Shown here: in pieces, positions 9,909 through 18,972 of the stretch | Position numbering within the stretch: the first letter of the stretch is position 1 | Layout: every line of letters starts with the position of its first letter | NCBI GenBank assembly: GCA_963789495.1 | Contig: CAWBLP010000008.1 | Location: 1-64,000, forward strand | Source of the DNA: CAWBLP01 sp963789495 | Lineage (GTDB): Bacteria > Pseudomonadota > Alphaproteobacteria > Acetobacterales > Acetobacteraceae | Direction of reading: 5' to 3' | DNA length: 64,000 nt | Position numbers and translations under genes: made by a program | The notes under the pieces: model-generated | The model's database searches: none | Seen by the model: only the letters and a program-made list of their open reading frames with translations | Told to the model about the DNA's origin: nothing

Positions 9909-11075
9909 ATGCTCAAATATCTGATCGCAGCCCTGGCTGCCACGACCATGACGGGTGCCGCGATGGCGGAATCCGGACAAGGCGTCACGCCGACGGAGAT
10001 CGTCATCGGCACCCATACCGACCTGTCCGGCGTCACCGCGATGTGGGGCGTCAACAACTCCAACTCCTGGCGCATGGTGTTCGATGACGCCAATGCCGCA
10101 GGCGGCATCAACGGCCGCAAGATCAAGTACATCGTGGAGGACAGCCAGTACCAGGTGCCGCGCGCGGTGCAGGCCTCCAACAAGCTGCTGAACCGCGACC
10201 ACGTGTTCATGATGGTCGCCAATGGCGGCACACCGATGAACAACGCAACCATGCCGGAACAGCTCGCCAAGGGCGTACCGAACGTGTTCCCGCTGACCTC
10301 GGCGCGGTCGATGTACTATCCGCTGAACCACCTGAAATTCGGCCTCGGTTCGTCGTACTACGACCAGATGCGCGCCGGGGTGAAATACTTCGTCGAGAAG
10401 AAGGGCAAGAAGACCGTCTGCGCGATGTCCGAGGATACCGATTTCGGCCGCGACGTGATGGACGGCTCACGCGACGAGTTGAAGGCGCTGCACATGAAGC
10501 TCGCCGCCGAGACACTGCATAAGCCAACCGACACCGATTTCAGCGCCGCGGTGGCGAAACTGCGTGATGCCAACTGCGATCTTATCCTGGTCGGCGGCAT
10601 CGTGCGCGACACCGTGCAGATCATCTCCGCGGTGCGCAAGATCGGCTGGAAGGTCGATATGCTCGGCCAGGCCGCCAGCTACGACGACGCCGTCGCCGAG
10701 GCGCCGGGCGGTGCCACCGAAGGCTTCTACTCGATGACGCCGATGCTGTACGTGGCGCAGACCAGCACCGATCCGAAGGTGAAGTCGTTCCGGGAGACCT
10801 ACAAGAAGCAGTTCGGTCGCGATCCGAACTTCGCGGCGCAGATCGGCTATACGGGCGCCAATGTTGTGGTCGAGGCGCTGAAGCGCGCTGGCAAGAACCT
10901 GACCACCGACGGCTTCGTCACCGCGATGGAGAGCATCAAGGACTTCCACGACATCTTCGGCTCGCCGGTGATCAGCTTCAGCAAGGAGAAGCACCAGGGG
11001 TCGAACGAATCGTTCCTGTGCGTGGTGAAGGACGGGCATTGGGTGCCCGCGCTCGACAAGCCCCTGGGCTACTGA
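9909..11075 (+). CDS. livK: Branched-chain amino acid ABC transporter substrate-binding protein (LivK type)
   Basis: A 388-residue periplasmic binding protein with a signal peptide (MLKYLIAALAATTMTGAAMA, cleavage near residue 20). The mature part begins GVTPTEIVIGTHTDLSG and carries the type-1 fold landmarks ANAAGGINGRKIKYIVEDSQY, VPNVFPLTSA, and EDTDFGRDVMDGSRDEL. It closes the liv operon, preceded by an AGGGAGAAAAG Shine-Dalgarno. The family covers amino acids, amides and aromatic acids; the binding pocket cannot be read from sequence alone. Confidence 0.9.
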   Translation: MLKYLIAALAATTMTGAAMAESGQGVTPTEIVIGTHTDLSGVTAMWGVNNSNSWRMVFDDANAAGGINGRKIKYIVEDSQYQVPRAVQASNKLLNRDHVFMMVANGGTPMNNATMPEQLAKGVPNVFPLTSARSMYYPLNHLKFGLGSSYYDQMRAGVKYFVEKKGKKTVCAMSEDTDFGRDVMDGSRDELKALHMKLAAETLHKPTDTDFSAAVAKLRDANCDLILVGGIVRDTVQIISAVRKIGWKVDMLGQAASYDDAVAEAPGGATEGFYSMTPMLYVAQTSTDPKVKSFRETYKKQFGRDPNFAAQIGYTGANVVVEALKRAGKNLTTDGFVTAMESIKDFHDIFGSPVISFSKEKHQGSNESFLCVVKDGHWVPALDKPLGY

Positions 11076-11090
11076 TCCAGAGGCGCCTGA

Positions 11091-11122
11091 CCCGGATCGC
11101 CCCTGATGAGGGGCGGTCCGGG
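11091..11122 (+). terminator. Hairpin downstream of livK
   Basis: An inverted repeat begins 15 bases after the livK stop: CCCGGATCGCCCCT, loop GATG, AGGGGCGGTCCGGG, with one non-Watson-Crick pair. There is no T-tract, so it may act as an mRNA 3'-end stabiliser or a weak/factor-assisted terminator for the liv operon. Two short direct repeats of GGGCGCTCCTGATGCGGG follow. Confidence 0.5.
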
Positions 11123-11408
11123 TGCGGGCGCTCCTGATGCGGGACGCATCGGAGCCGGGCGCTCCTGATGCGGGGCAAACCTGATGCGGGGGACTTCCCG
11201 GACATCGCCATCCGGACCGATCAAGAATGCCGGTGCTACGCTGCGTCCTGATGTCGGCGCGCACGACATGGCGGTGGGTTCCAAACCAGTCGTGGCTGGT
11301 GGGCCTTCGCCCGCCAGCCACGACGGCGTTGGCAGCATCATCGTCCTGGCGCGCATGACGCAGCGCCCGTGCGGCTCTGCTTCGGTTTCCTGATCCCGCC
11401 CGTGTTCA

Positions 11409-12033
11409 GTGCCAGCCGCGGTGGTGCCAGCCACCCCAGCCGCCGCCGATGCCGATCGAGACCGACGGACCATAGGCCGGCCCGTAATAGCCGGGGTACG
11501 GGTAATATGGCGCCGGATAACCATAGGCTGGGGCGGCATAGCCATAGGCCGGCACCCCGTAGCCCGGGTAGCCGGCGTAGCCGCTCGGCGCCGACTGCAC
11601 GGAATCGCCATGGCTGTACATGCACTGCGTGTAGGCCATGTCGTAGCGCTGCTGCAGCCCGCCGGCCGAGGCCTGCGCCGCGTTCGCCCCGATCGCGCTG
11701 CCGGCCAGCAAGCCCGTGGCGCCACCGATCGCGGCGCCGGCGCCCATCGCCCCGCCGACTGATCCCAGCGCCGCACCCGCCGCCGCGCCCAGCGCCGTGC
11801 CGACCACCGCACTGCCCACCGCGCTGTTGGTCGCCGCCTGGGCCGGTGCGGCGCCACCGGTCTGCATGGAGGCGAACTGGCGGCAGGAATAGTCGTCCTG
11901 TTGGAACGCGGCGAAGTTCTTACCCTCGCCCGGCAGCGCCATCACGCTGGGACCCGGCGGCGGTGCCACCGCGCAAGCTCCCAGCGCCAGCACCGAGGCC
12001 AGAACTCAGCAGTTTCGTTGCGCTACGCATCAT
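11409..12033 (-). CDS. Glycine-zipper lipoprotein, apparent frameshift in signal peptide
   Basis: The main frame (11993 to 11409) encodes a lipobox LALGAC, then a soluble segment with QQDDYSCRQFA, a long Ala/Gly helical zipper (residues about 55-105, GSAVVGTALGAAAGAALGSV), RYDMAYTQCMYSHGD, and a Tyr/Pro/Gly-rich tail (GYPGYG-, PYYPYPGYYG-like) ending in Trp/His. The natural start MMRSATKLLSS (ATG 12033 or 12030, after GAGGAAG) lies in another frame. Removing one G near 12000 joins them into an ordinary lipoprotein signal. Glycine-zipper lipoproteins of this kind sit in the outer membrane; the exact role is unknown. Confidence 0.68.
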
Positions 12034-12045
12034 TGTCTTCCTCAT

Positions 12046-12364
12046 CTCGGGCAGCCTGCCCCGCCGCTGACCCGCATCCCGCCATGCTACCAGACCCGTG
12101 TTTCTCACTGGATAACAGAGTGTTTCATGGCGCAGGCACGTAGATACATTCCAGAGACACGCCATTCCGGCAGCATTGCGGCGGACGCGCCATGCGCGGC
12201 GCCGGTGTTGCCCGGGCCGGGAGCGGCCGGCCACCCAGCCGGACGCGCAGGCGCCCGCTCAACCCCGACGATCCGCCGCCGCACCGCCCTGGTCCGTGCG
12301 GCCTCCGTCGGGTTTCATCGGAAATTAACACGCAACCGGCCCAACATGCGGTCTTCACCTCCGC
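12046..12364. other. Divergent intergenic region, lipoprotein / ugp operon
   Basis: About 319 bases without a supported gene, between the minus-strand lipoprotein and the plus-strand ugp-type operon. It must hold both promoters, but I see no convincing -35/-10 pair or operator. A short AT-richer stretch (GGAAATTAACACG, about 12320-12332) sits about 35 bases before the ugpC start. Confidence 0.4.
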
Positions 12365-13477
12365 ATGTCGGACCTTCCCCCCGCCTGCCCTGCAGGCCCC
12401 CAGCTTGAGCTCACCGCCCTCGCCAAGTCCTGGGGACCGGTCCGCGTCCTGGAGAACCTCACGCTGCAGGTTCCCGCCGCGCGCTTCACCGTGCTGCTCG
12501 GCGGCTCCGGCTGCGGCAAGACCACCTGCCTGCGGCTGATCGCCGGGCTGGACCAACCCAGCGGCGGCTCGATCGTGATCGGCGGGCGGGACGTGACCGC
12601 GCTGCCGCCATCCGCCCGCGGCGTCGCGATGGTGTTCCAATCCTACGCGCTGTTCCCGCATCTCTCGGTCGGCGAGAACATCCTGTTCGGCCTGAAGGCC
12701 CGCGGCGTGGCGCGCGCCGAACGCGACCGCCGCCTGTTGGAGGCCGCGGACCTGCTGGGCATCCGCACCTTGCTGGCGCGCAAGCCGGCGCAGATCTCCG
12801 GCGGTCAGCAGCAGCGCGTGGCGCTCGGCCGCGCCATCGTCGCCCAGGCGCCGGTCTGCCTGATGGACGAGCCGCTGTCGAACCTGGACGCCCAGCTCCG
12901 CGCCGAGATGCGGCGGGAGATCGTCGCCCTGCAGCGCCGGCTGGGCCTGACCATGATCTACGTCACCCACGACCAGACGGAGGCCATGAGCATGGCCGAC
13001 CAGGTCGTGGTGATGCGGGCGGGCCGACTGGAGCAGGCGGCGCCGCCCGATGTCATCTACGATCGGCCTGCCTCCGCCTTCGTGGCCGGCTTCATCGGCG
13101 CCCCGCCGATGAACCTGCTGCCGCTGGTGGGCGACCACGACGGCATGCGGATCGAGGGCACGGACGGGCCGGTGATGCTGCCGAACCGCCAGCCGGACCT
13201 GCTGGCTGGCATCCGCCCGGAGGCGCTGACCCCGGCGCGTCCCGGCGGCTTCGCCCCGGTGCTGCAGCTCGAGATCGAGCACAGCGAATACCTCGGCGCC
13301 GATACCGTGCTCACCGGACGGGTCGCGCCCACCACACACCGGCTGCAGGCCCGCCTGCCCGGCCGCTGCCAGGTCGTGCCCGGCGAGCGGCTGCGGCTCA
13401 GCTTCCCGCAGGAGGAGCTGCACTTGTTCGACCGCGTCTCCGGCGCGCGCCTCGCACGCACGCAAGTTTTCGCCTGA
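12365..13477 (+). CDS. ugpC: Ugp/sugar-type ABC transporter ATP-binding protein
   Basis: A 370-residue ATPase of the carbohydrate-uptake group (MalK/UgpC). Walker A GGSGCGKTT, Q-loop VFQSYALFPHLSVGEN, signature ISGGQQQRVALGRAI, Walker B CLMDEPLSNLDAQLR, switch YVTHDQTEAMSMAD. The last 130 residues form the TOBE/OB regulatory region starting at GFIGAPPMNLLPL. It heads an operon with a binding protein and two permeases; one multifunctional ATPase gene first is common for such systems in alphaproteobacteria. The substrate is inferred from family only: glycerol-3-phosphate or another sugar derivative. Confidence 0.88.
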   Translation: MSDLPPACPAGPQLELTALAKSWGPVRVLENLTLQVPAARFTVLLGGSGCGKTTCLRLIAGLDQPSGGSIVIGGRDVTALPPSARGVAMVFQSYALFPHLSVGENILFGLKARGVARAERDRRLLEAADLLGIRTLLARKPAQISGGQQQRVALGRAIVAQAPVCLMDEPLSNLDAQLRAEMRREIVALQRRLGLTMIYVTHDQTEAMSMADQVVVMRAGRLEQAAPPDVIYDRPASAFVAGFIGAPPMNLLPLVGDHDGMRIEGTDGPVMLPNRQPDLLAGIRPEALTPARPGGFAPVLQLEIEHSEYLGADTVLTGRVAPTTHRLQARLPGRCQVVPGERLRLSFPQEELHLFDRVSGARLARTQVFA

Positions 13478-13504
13478 CCCACCAGCTTCGACAGGAACCT
13501 CCCG

Positions 13505-14812
13505 ATGCCGAACATCACCCGTCGCGCCGCGTTTGCCGGTGTCGCCGCCCTGGCTGCCGCCCCCCTGGCCGCCCCCGCCATCGTGCGGGCGCAGAATGCA
13601 CCGCTGGAAATCCCGTTCTTCTTCCCGATCGCGGTGGCCGGTCCGATTACCCGGATCATCGACGGCTACGCGCGGGACTTCGAGGCGGAGCACAAGGACA
13701 TCCGCATCAAGCCGATCTACGCCGGCAATTATGACGACACGATCGCCAAGGCGATCACCGCGTTCAAGGCCGGCAAGGCACCGCCGCTGGCGATGGTCGG
13801 CGCGATCCAGGTGTTCAGCCTGATCGACATGGAAGCGATCGTGCCGATCGACCAGCTCGCCAACACGGCCGAGGACAAGGCCTGGCTGGATGGCTTCTTC
13901 CCCGCCTTCCTGGCGAACGGCAATGTGGAAGGTCATACCTGGAGCGTGCCGTTCCAGCGCTCCACGCCGATCCTGTACTGGAACAAGGACGCCTTCCGCG
14001 AGGCCGGTCTGGACCCGGAGAAGCCGCCGGCGAGCTGGGACGAGCAGACCGCGATGGGTCGCAAGCTGGTGGTGAAGTCGGGCGGGACGGTCAGCCGCTG
14101 GGGCGTGCAAATTCCGGCGACCGGCGGCACCTACTGGCTGTATCAGGGCCTGTCGATGGAAGCCGGCCAGCAGTTGATGAACCGCGACGGCAACGAGACC
14201 TATTTCGCCTCCCCCGGTGCCGTCGAGGCGCTGGAATACTGGGTGTCGCTCGGCAAGGAGGGCGTGCAGGCGCCGGGTGTGCTGGACTGGGGTGCGACTC
14301 CGAACGACTTCGTCGCCGGCCGCACCGCGATGATGTGGACCACCACCGGCAACCTGACATTCGTGCGCAAGAACGCCAAATTCCCGTTCGGCACGGCGAT
14401 GCTGCCGGCCGGCAAGCAGCGCGGCGCGCCGACCGGCGGCGGCAGTTTCCACATTTTTTCCACCGCCACGACGGCGGAGCGGCAGGCCTCACTGCAGTTC
14501 GTCAAATGGGTGACCTCGCCTGACCGCGCCGCGCAATGGAGCATGGACACCGGCTATGTCGCGACCCGGCCGGATGCCTGGGCGACGCCGCGCATGAAGG
14601 ACTATGCGCAGAAATTCCCGCAGGCGGCGGTCGCGCGCGACCAGCTTCCCTATGCCGGGCCGGAACTGTCCACGCATGAGAACCAGCAGGTGACGCTGCC
14701 GCTGAACAGCGCGTTGCAGGCCGCACTGGCCGGCACCAAGGCAGCAAAGGCGGCGTTGGGCGAGGCGCAGGCCAATGCCGAACGGCTGCTGCGCCCGTAT
14801 CGCCGCGCCTGA
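13505..14812 (+). CDS. ugpB: Ugp-type extracellular substrate-binding protein
   Basis: A 435-residue solute-binding protein. The N-terminus has a Tat-like signal (TRRAAFAG, then an Ala-rich segment ending APAIVRAQ), implying folded export. The mature protein shows cluster-B features: YARDFEAEHKDIRIKPIYAG near the N-terminus, then VPFQRSTPILYWNKDAFREA and GRTAMMWTTTGNL. The arrangement resembles UgpB, the glycerol-3-phosphate receptor, but other polyol- or phosphodiester-binding proteins share it. A short 27-base gap separates it from the ATPase gene. Confidence 0.85.
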   Translation: MPNITRRAAFAGVAALAAAPLAAPAIVRAQNAPLEIPFFFPIAVAGPITRIIDGYARDFEAEHKDIRIKPIYAGNYDDTIAKAITAFKAGKAPPLAMVGAIQVFSLIDMEAIVPIDQLANTAEDKAWLDGFFPAFLANGNVEGHTWSVPFQRSTPILYWNKDAFREAGLDPEKPPASWDEQTAMGRKLVVKSGGTVSRWGVQIPATGGTYWLYQGLSMEAGQQLMNRDGNETYFASPGAVEALEYWVSLGKEGVQAPGVLDWGATPNDFVAGRTAMMWTTTGNLTFVRKNAKFPFGTAMLPAGKQRGAPTGGGSFHIFSTATTAERQASLQFVKWVTSPDRAAQWSMDTGYVATRPDAWATPRMKDYAQKFPQAAVARDQLPYAGPELSTHENQQVTLPLNSALQAALAGTKAAKAALGEAQANAERLLRPYRRA

Positions 14813-14893
14813 GCCAGGTGCAGTGGCGGCGTGCACGGCGAGGTCAAACCCGACCATGACGGATTGGATCAAAGCCCGGCGGGGCCGCCGGGC

Positions 14894-15806
14894 ATGACCG
14901 GGCCACCTCGGTCGGCGACCCCTGCCCCGCCCCTGCTGCACCGCGAATCCGTGCAAGCCTGGCTGCTGGTGCTGCCGGCGGTCGTGCTGCTCGCGCTGTT
15001 CACCCACTGGCCCGCGCTGGAAACGCTGTGGGCCAGCGTGCACGCCCGCGCCGTGCCGCGGCATCCTGCGCATTTCGACGCCACGGTCAATTTCACCGCC
15101 ATGTTGCAGGACCCGGTGTTCTGGCAGGTGCTGCACAACAATCTGATTTACGCCGCCTGCACCATCCCGGCGACCATGGGCCTGTCGCTGCTGATGGCAT
15201 TGTCGGTGAACCGCCGCATCCCCGGCCGCGCCTTGCTGCGCCTGGCCTATTTCACCCCCACCATCCTGCCGATGATCGCGGTCGCGAATATCTGGCTGTT
15301 CTTCTTCACCCCCGGCTACGGGCTGATCGATCGTGCCCTGTCGCCGTTCGGCATGGGCGACTGGAACTGGCTGGGTTCGGCCGCCACCGCCCTGCCGGCG
15401 ATGATCGTCATTGCGATCTGGAAGATGGCCGGCTTCTACATGATCTTCTACCTGGCGGCGCTGCAGTCGATGCCGCCCGAACTGGCCGAGGCATCGGCGC
15501 TGGAAGGTGCGTCGCGCTGGACCTTCTTCCGCCGCGTGACCTGGCCGCTGCTGATGCCCACCACGCTGTTCGTGTTCGTCAACGCGGTGATCGATGCGTT
15601 CCGCCTGGTGGACCAGATCGTCGTGCTGACCAAGGGTGGACCCGACAACGCCACCGCGCTGCTGCTGTATTACATCTACCAGGTCGGGTTTCAGTACCTG
15701 GGACACCAACTACGCCGCGGCCCTCACCGTCGTGCTGCTGGGCATCCTGATGGCGGCGGCGGGCCTGCAATTCGGTCTGATCGAACGCCGGGTGCACTAC
15801 CGATGA
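14894..15806 (+). pseudogene. ugpA: Ugp-type ABC transporter permease 1 (UgpA-like), frameshifted
   Basis: MalF/UgpA-type permease. It reads from ATG 14894 (SVQAWLLVLPAVVLLALFTHWP...) through the EAA loop PPELAEASALEGASRWTFFR to YYIYQVGFQY. There one extra C in TACCTGGGACACC (15697/15698) shifts the frame. The expected end, WDTNYAAALTVVLLGIL to FGLIERRVHYR, lies in the next frame and stops at 15806, overlapping the second permease start (ATGA). Repairing one base gives a normal protein of about 303 residues. This is one of seven single-base insertions in the window, so a sequence error is plausible. An alternative start is GTG 14831. Confidence 0.85.
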
Positions 15807-16648
15807 GCGCCACCCTCACCGCCACCCCCGCCATGCGCCTGCGCCTGCCATCCCTGAGCCTGGAAACGCTGGGCGCCTGGCTGCTCGGCCTGCTGTGGAT
15901 CCTGCCGCTGCTGTGGGCCTGCTGGACCTCCGTGCATGCCTCCGCGGCGATCGTGCAGTTCGACCTGTTCGGCCCGCTGACCGCGCAGAACTTCGTCGCG
16001 GCCTGGGGCATGGCGCCGTTCGGGCGCTACATGGCCAATACCGTGCTGCTGGTCAGCCTGGTGCTGGCGGCGCAGTTCGTGCTGTGCACCCCGGCCGCCT
16101 TCGCCTTCGCCCGTTTGCGCTTTCCCGGACGCGACCTGGTATTCGCGGCCGTGCTGGTGCAGCTGATGATCACGCCGGATGTGCTGATGGTGGAGAACTA
16201 CCAGACCATCGGCCAGTTCGGCCTGGTCGATTCGCTGCTGGGTATCGCCCTGCCGTATCTGGGCTCCGCGTTCGGCATCTTCCTGCTGCGGCAGAGCTTC
16301 CGCACCGTGCCGCAGGATCTGGACGACGCGGCGCGGCTGGCGGGGCTGGGCCTGCTGGCGCGGATCTGGCGCGTCTATGTGCCGCTGGCGCGGCCGACCT
16401 ATATCGCCTACGGGCTCGTGCTGGTCAGTTTCCATTGGAACAATTTCCTCTGGCCGCTGGTGATCACCAACTCGGTCACCACACGGCCGATCACCGTCGG
16501 ACTGGCGATGTTTTCCACCACCGACCAGGGCACCGACTGGGCAATCATCAGCGCCGCGACGCTGCTGTCCGCCGCGCCGCTGGTGGTCGCGTTCCTGCTG
16601 TTCCAGCGCCAGTTCGTGCAGAGTTTCATGCGCACGCGCGGGACGTGA
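15803..16648 (+). CDS. ugpE: Ugp-type ABC transporter permease 2 (UgpE-like)
   Basis: A 281-residue permease of the MalG/UgpE group with about six membrane segments. NTVLLVSLVLAAQFVLCTPA precedes AFAFARLRFPGRDLVF, and the EAA loop is VPQDLDDAARLAGLGLLARIWRVYVPLARPTY. VSFHWNNFLWPLVI is the typical motif near the C-terminus. The start overlaps the stop of the first permease; the stop ends the operon, 29 bases before the convergent HxlR gene. Confidence 0.88.
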   Translation: MSATLTATPAMRLRLPSLSLETLGAWLLGLLWILPLLWACWTSVHASAAIVQFDLFGPLTAQNFVAAWGMAPFGRYMANTVLLVSLVLAAQFVLCTPAAFAFARLRFPGRDLVFAAVLVQLMITPDVLMVENYQTIGQFGLVDSLLGIALPYLGSAFGIFLLRQSFRTVPQDLDDAARLAGLGLLARIWRVYVPLARPTYIAYGLVLVSFHWNNFLWPLVITNSVTTRPITVGLAMFSTTDQGTDWAIISAATLLSAAPLVVAFLLFQRQFVQSFMRTRGT

Positions 16649-16676
16649 CTGCCGCGCGTGCGCATGACCTGCGATG

Positions 16677-17336
16677 TCAGCTTGCGAGTTTCAGCTCCTT
16701 GGCGAACGGGCTGAGACCCAGCCATTTCTGCATGTCGGCGGCGAGCTGGCGGTCACCGGTCAAGGTCATCCGGTTGGTCGTCTGCGCCATGCGAACCGTG
16801 TCGAGGCCGAGCCAGATTGCGGTCATGGTGCGCAGATCGGTCGCGACGTAAAGATCGACATCGAAGCCAGGGTCGACCGAGCACAGATCGACACCGGTGG
16901 CGGGTCCGACCAGCAGCCACCAGGACCGTTGCGCCCGTGGCAGCCCGGCATAGAGGAACTGGATCACGCAGCGCCGCTGCGGCATCGGCGTCGGATTGAG
17001 GTTGCGGCGCATGTCCCACATCAGCAACGATACATCGAGGTTCTGCAGCGAAAGCTCCGCGTTGACCCAGCGCTGCCCCCAAATGCCGACCGCTTCGACC
17101 ACCGGCTGCAGCGCGCGCCCGGATTCGGTGAGGTGGTATTCGAACACACCCGGCTCGGTCGCCGATGCGGTGTGGCGAATGACGCCGGCGGTCTCCAGTT
17201 CCTTGAGGCGCTGTGACAGCAGCGCCGGCGACATGCGCGGGATGCCGCGCCGGAGGTCGTTGAATCGGGTCGAACCGGCGACGAGTTCGCGCAGCAGCAC
17301 CAAGGTCCAGCGTGTGCACAGGATCTCCGCCGCCAT
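16677..17336 (-). CDS. HxlR-family transcriptional regulator, probably missing its native start
   Basis: A winged-helix HxlR regulator: CTRWTLVLLRELVAGSTRFNDLRRGIPRMS, then SPALLSQRLKELETAGVI as the recognition helix and wing. The C-terminal 110 residues (SLLMWDMRRNLNP onward) form the SCP2-like extension seen in one HxlR subgroup. The strongest start is ATG 17375, 5 bases after GGAGGAGGT. It would give M-T-stop-GSYKQFCPVAM: codon 3 is TAA where homologues have a residue, usually Tyr. So either translation begins at the internal ATG 17336, which has no Shine-Dalgarno, or the gene is inactive. It likely controls the divergent tautomerase-GFA-SRPBCC genes. Confidence 0.75.
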   Translation of the reverse strand: MAAEILCTRWTLVLLRELVAGSTRFNDLRRGIPRMSPALLSQRLKELETAGVIRHTASATEPGVFEYHLTESGRALQPVVEAVGIWGQRWVNAELSLQNLDVSLLMWDMRRNLNPTPMPQRRCVIQFLYAGLPRAQRSWWLLVGPATGVDLCSVDPGFDVDLYVATDLRTMTAIWLGLDTVRMAQTTNRMTLTGDRQLAADMQKWLGLSPFAKELKLAS

Positions 17337-17542
17337 CGCGACCGGACAGAACTGCTTGTAGCTGCCTTAAGTCATGACCTCCTCCGGGGTGCGATCGGCG
17401 GCACACTAAAGCGTCCGGACGGAACGGCCTAGTTCAGTTTCTGTATCGGGTTACTTCAGTTCGTGAACTGGCAGCAAGCCGGCGACTTCGGCATGTTCTC
17501 GCACCCGCCCCATGGGGGGCGTTACTGCAAGAAGTACCAGCT

Positions 17543-17761
17543 ATGCCGCTCGTCAACATTCAGGTTGTCTACGGTGCGTTCACCATGGACCAGAAGGCGT
17601 CGATGATCAGCAAGATCGTCGCCGCCATGGTCTCCATCGAAGACCCGGCCGCCCTGCCTGTCACCTGGGTACGCATCCAGGAGATTGAGCACGGAGACTG
17701 GGCGTTCGGCGGCAGACCACCCGACATTCCGGGCTTCACCGCGATGCCGGAAAACCCCTGA
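17543..17761 (+). CDS. 4-oxalocrotonate tautomerase family protein
   Basis: A 72-residue protein starting MPLVNIQVVYGAFTMDQKASMI. After Met removal, Pro1 would be the catalytic base, as in 4-oxalocrotonate tautomerase and relatives. The length and beta-alpha-beta pattern (one strand, one long helix, VTWVRIQEIEHGDWAFGG) fit the small tautomerase fold, which forms hexamers or dimers. It is the first gene of a set (tautomerase, GFA-like, SRPBCC) divergent from the HxlR regulator, suggesting a role in handling a reactive carbonyl or enol compound. The substrate is unknown. Confidence 0.8.
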   Translation: MPLVNIQVVYGAFTMDQKASMISKIVAAMVSIEDPAALPVTWVRIQEIEHGDWAFGGRPPDIPGFTAMPENP

Positions 17762-17788
17762 GCCGAATCAACCCACGAGAGGAATGAT

Positions 17789-18217
17789 ATGACAACGATC
17801 CATAATGGCGCGTGTTTCTGCGGAACCGTGCAAATCGAAGTCTCCGGCGAGCCGGAGGGCATGGGCTACTGCCATTGCCGATCCTGCCGGTCCTGGTCCG
17901 GCGGCCCGGTGAATGCTTTCACCCTGTGGAAGCCGGACGCGGTTCGCGTGGTGTCGGGTGCCGACAGTCTGGCGACGTTCAAGAAGTCCGAACTCAGCGA
18001 GCGGCAGTACTGCTCAAAATGCGGCGGGCATCTGATGACGAACCACCCGACCCTCGGTCTGGTCGATGTGTTCGCCGCGACCATTCCGACGCTGCCGTTC
18101 GCGCCTGGCGTGCACATCAACTACGCCGAGACCGTCCTGCGGATGCCGGACGGGCTGCCCAAGCTGCGCGACTTCCCCGCCGAGTTCGGCGGATCCGGCG
18201 AACAAATCCCCGACTGA
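17789..18217 (+). CDS. GFA / CENP-V family zinc protein
   Basis: A 142-residue protein of the glutathione-dependent formaldehyde-activating enzyme (Gfa) / CENP-V fold. Zinc-binding cysteines are visible in HNGACFCGTVQIEVSGEPEG, YCHCRSCRSWSG and YCSKCGGH. Most members are uncharacterised despite the family name; formaldehyde activation should not be assumed. It starts 27 bases after the tautomerase gene, preceded by GAGAGGAAT, so the two are likely co-transcribed. Confidence 0.85.
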   Translation: MTTIHNGACFCGTVQIEVSGEPEGMGYCHCRSCRSWSGGPVNAFTLWKPDAVRVVSGADSLATFKKSELSERQYCSKCGGHLMTNHPTLGLVDVFAATIPTLPFAPGVHINYAETVLRMPDGLPKLRDFPAEFGGSGEQIPD

Positions 18218-18286
18218 GCGAAGCGCTCGGAACCTCCACCTGTGCCGGCGGATCGAACGCCGCCGACAATGCTCAAGGACACCATC

Positions 18287-18844
18287 ATGCCCATTGCCAA
18301 AACCGGCTTCGCCCCGACCTCGGCAGCGGCGGCGCGGTCGAAATCCCACCAGGCAGCCTGCACCGGCGCGATCGTGCTCGCGTCCACGCTGAACTGGTTC
18401 GCCGCCAGTGCCGCACCGGCCTCCGCCACCACATTGTCGCGCAGTGTCGATGTGAACGGCACACCCGCTTCGGTGTGGTCGATGATCGGCCCGTTCTGCG
18501 CCATCAAGGATTGGCTACCGCCGGTCGGCACCTGCACCGAGACCAGCGGCAATCCGCACACCAGGACGCTGGTGACCAAGGACGGCAAGGCCGTTTTCGT
18601 GGAGATCCAGACGGCACGGAACGACGCCGCGCATTCCTACTCCTACACGTTCCAGTCCAGCCCGTTGCCGGTGACGCACTACGCTGCGACACTGCAGGTG
18701 ACGGCAAAGGGCAACGGCACCTCCACCGTGACCTGGGTCGGCAGCTACACGCCGGACCCCGGACAGGAGGAGACGGCGAAGACCGCGCTGAGCGGGATCT
18801 ACGAAGCCGGTCTGCAAACCATCAAGACCAGGATGGCGATGTAG
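18287..18844 (+). CDS. SRPBCC family protein, probably exported
   Basis: About 185 residues. The C-terminal 140 residues read as a START/SRPBCC (polyketide cyclase-like) fold: VNGTPASVWSMIGPFCAIKDWLPPV, SYTFQSSPLPVTHYAATLQV, and a final helix TALSGIYEAGLQTIKTRM. The first 50 residues include a hydrophobic stretch (ACTGAIVLASTLNWFAASAAPASA), a probable signal peptide or lipid-facing anchor. ATG 18287 is preferred because AAGGA lies 8 bases upstream; ATG 18269 is also possible. It follows the GFA gene and closes the group. Such proteins bind hydrophobic ligands; no enzyme activity can be assigned. Confidence 0.72.
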   Translation: MPIAKTGFAPTSAAAARSKSHQAACTGAIVLASTLNWFAASAAPASATTLSRSVDVNGTPASVWSMIGPFCAIKDWLPPVGTCTETSGNPHTRTLVTKDGKAVFVEIQTARNDAAHSYSYTFQSSPLPVTHYAATLQVTAKGNGTSTVTWVGSYTPDPGQEETAKTALSGIYEAGLQTIKTRMAM

Positions 18845-18972
18845 ACGCCGCCGCATAGCGAACAGCAGCTCTGCTGCTGTTTCGCATGCAGGCCTGAGCG
18901 CAGCGGAGCCGCCTCGCACGGGGCGGCTCCTTTGCCGTCCGGCGAGTGTTCGGCGCACGCCGCTACGTCGAT

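Noticed and set aside
12125..14452. Long antisense open frame (775 codons) opposite the ugp genes
   Set aside because: It is the complement of clear ABC-transporter genes in a GC-rich genome, has low-complexity His/Arg/Gly composition and no recognisable domain.
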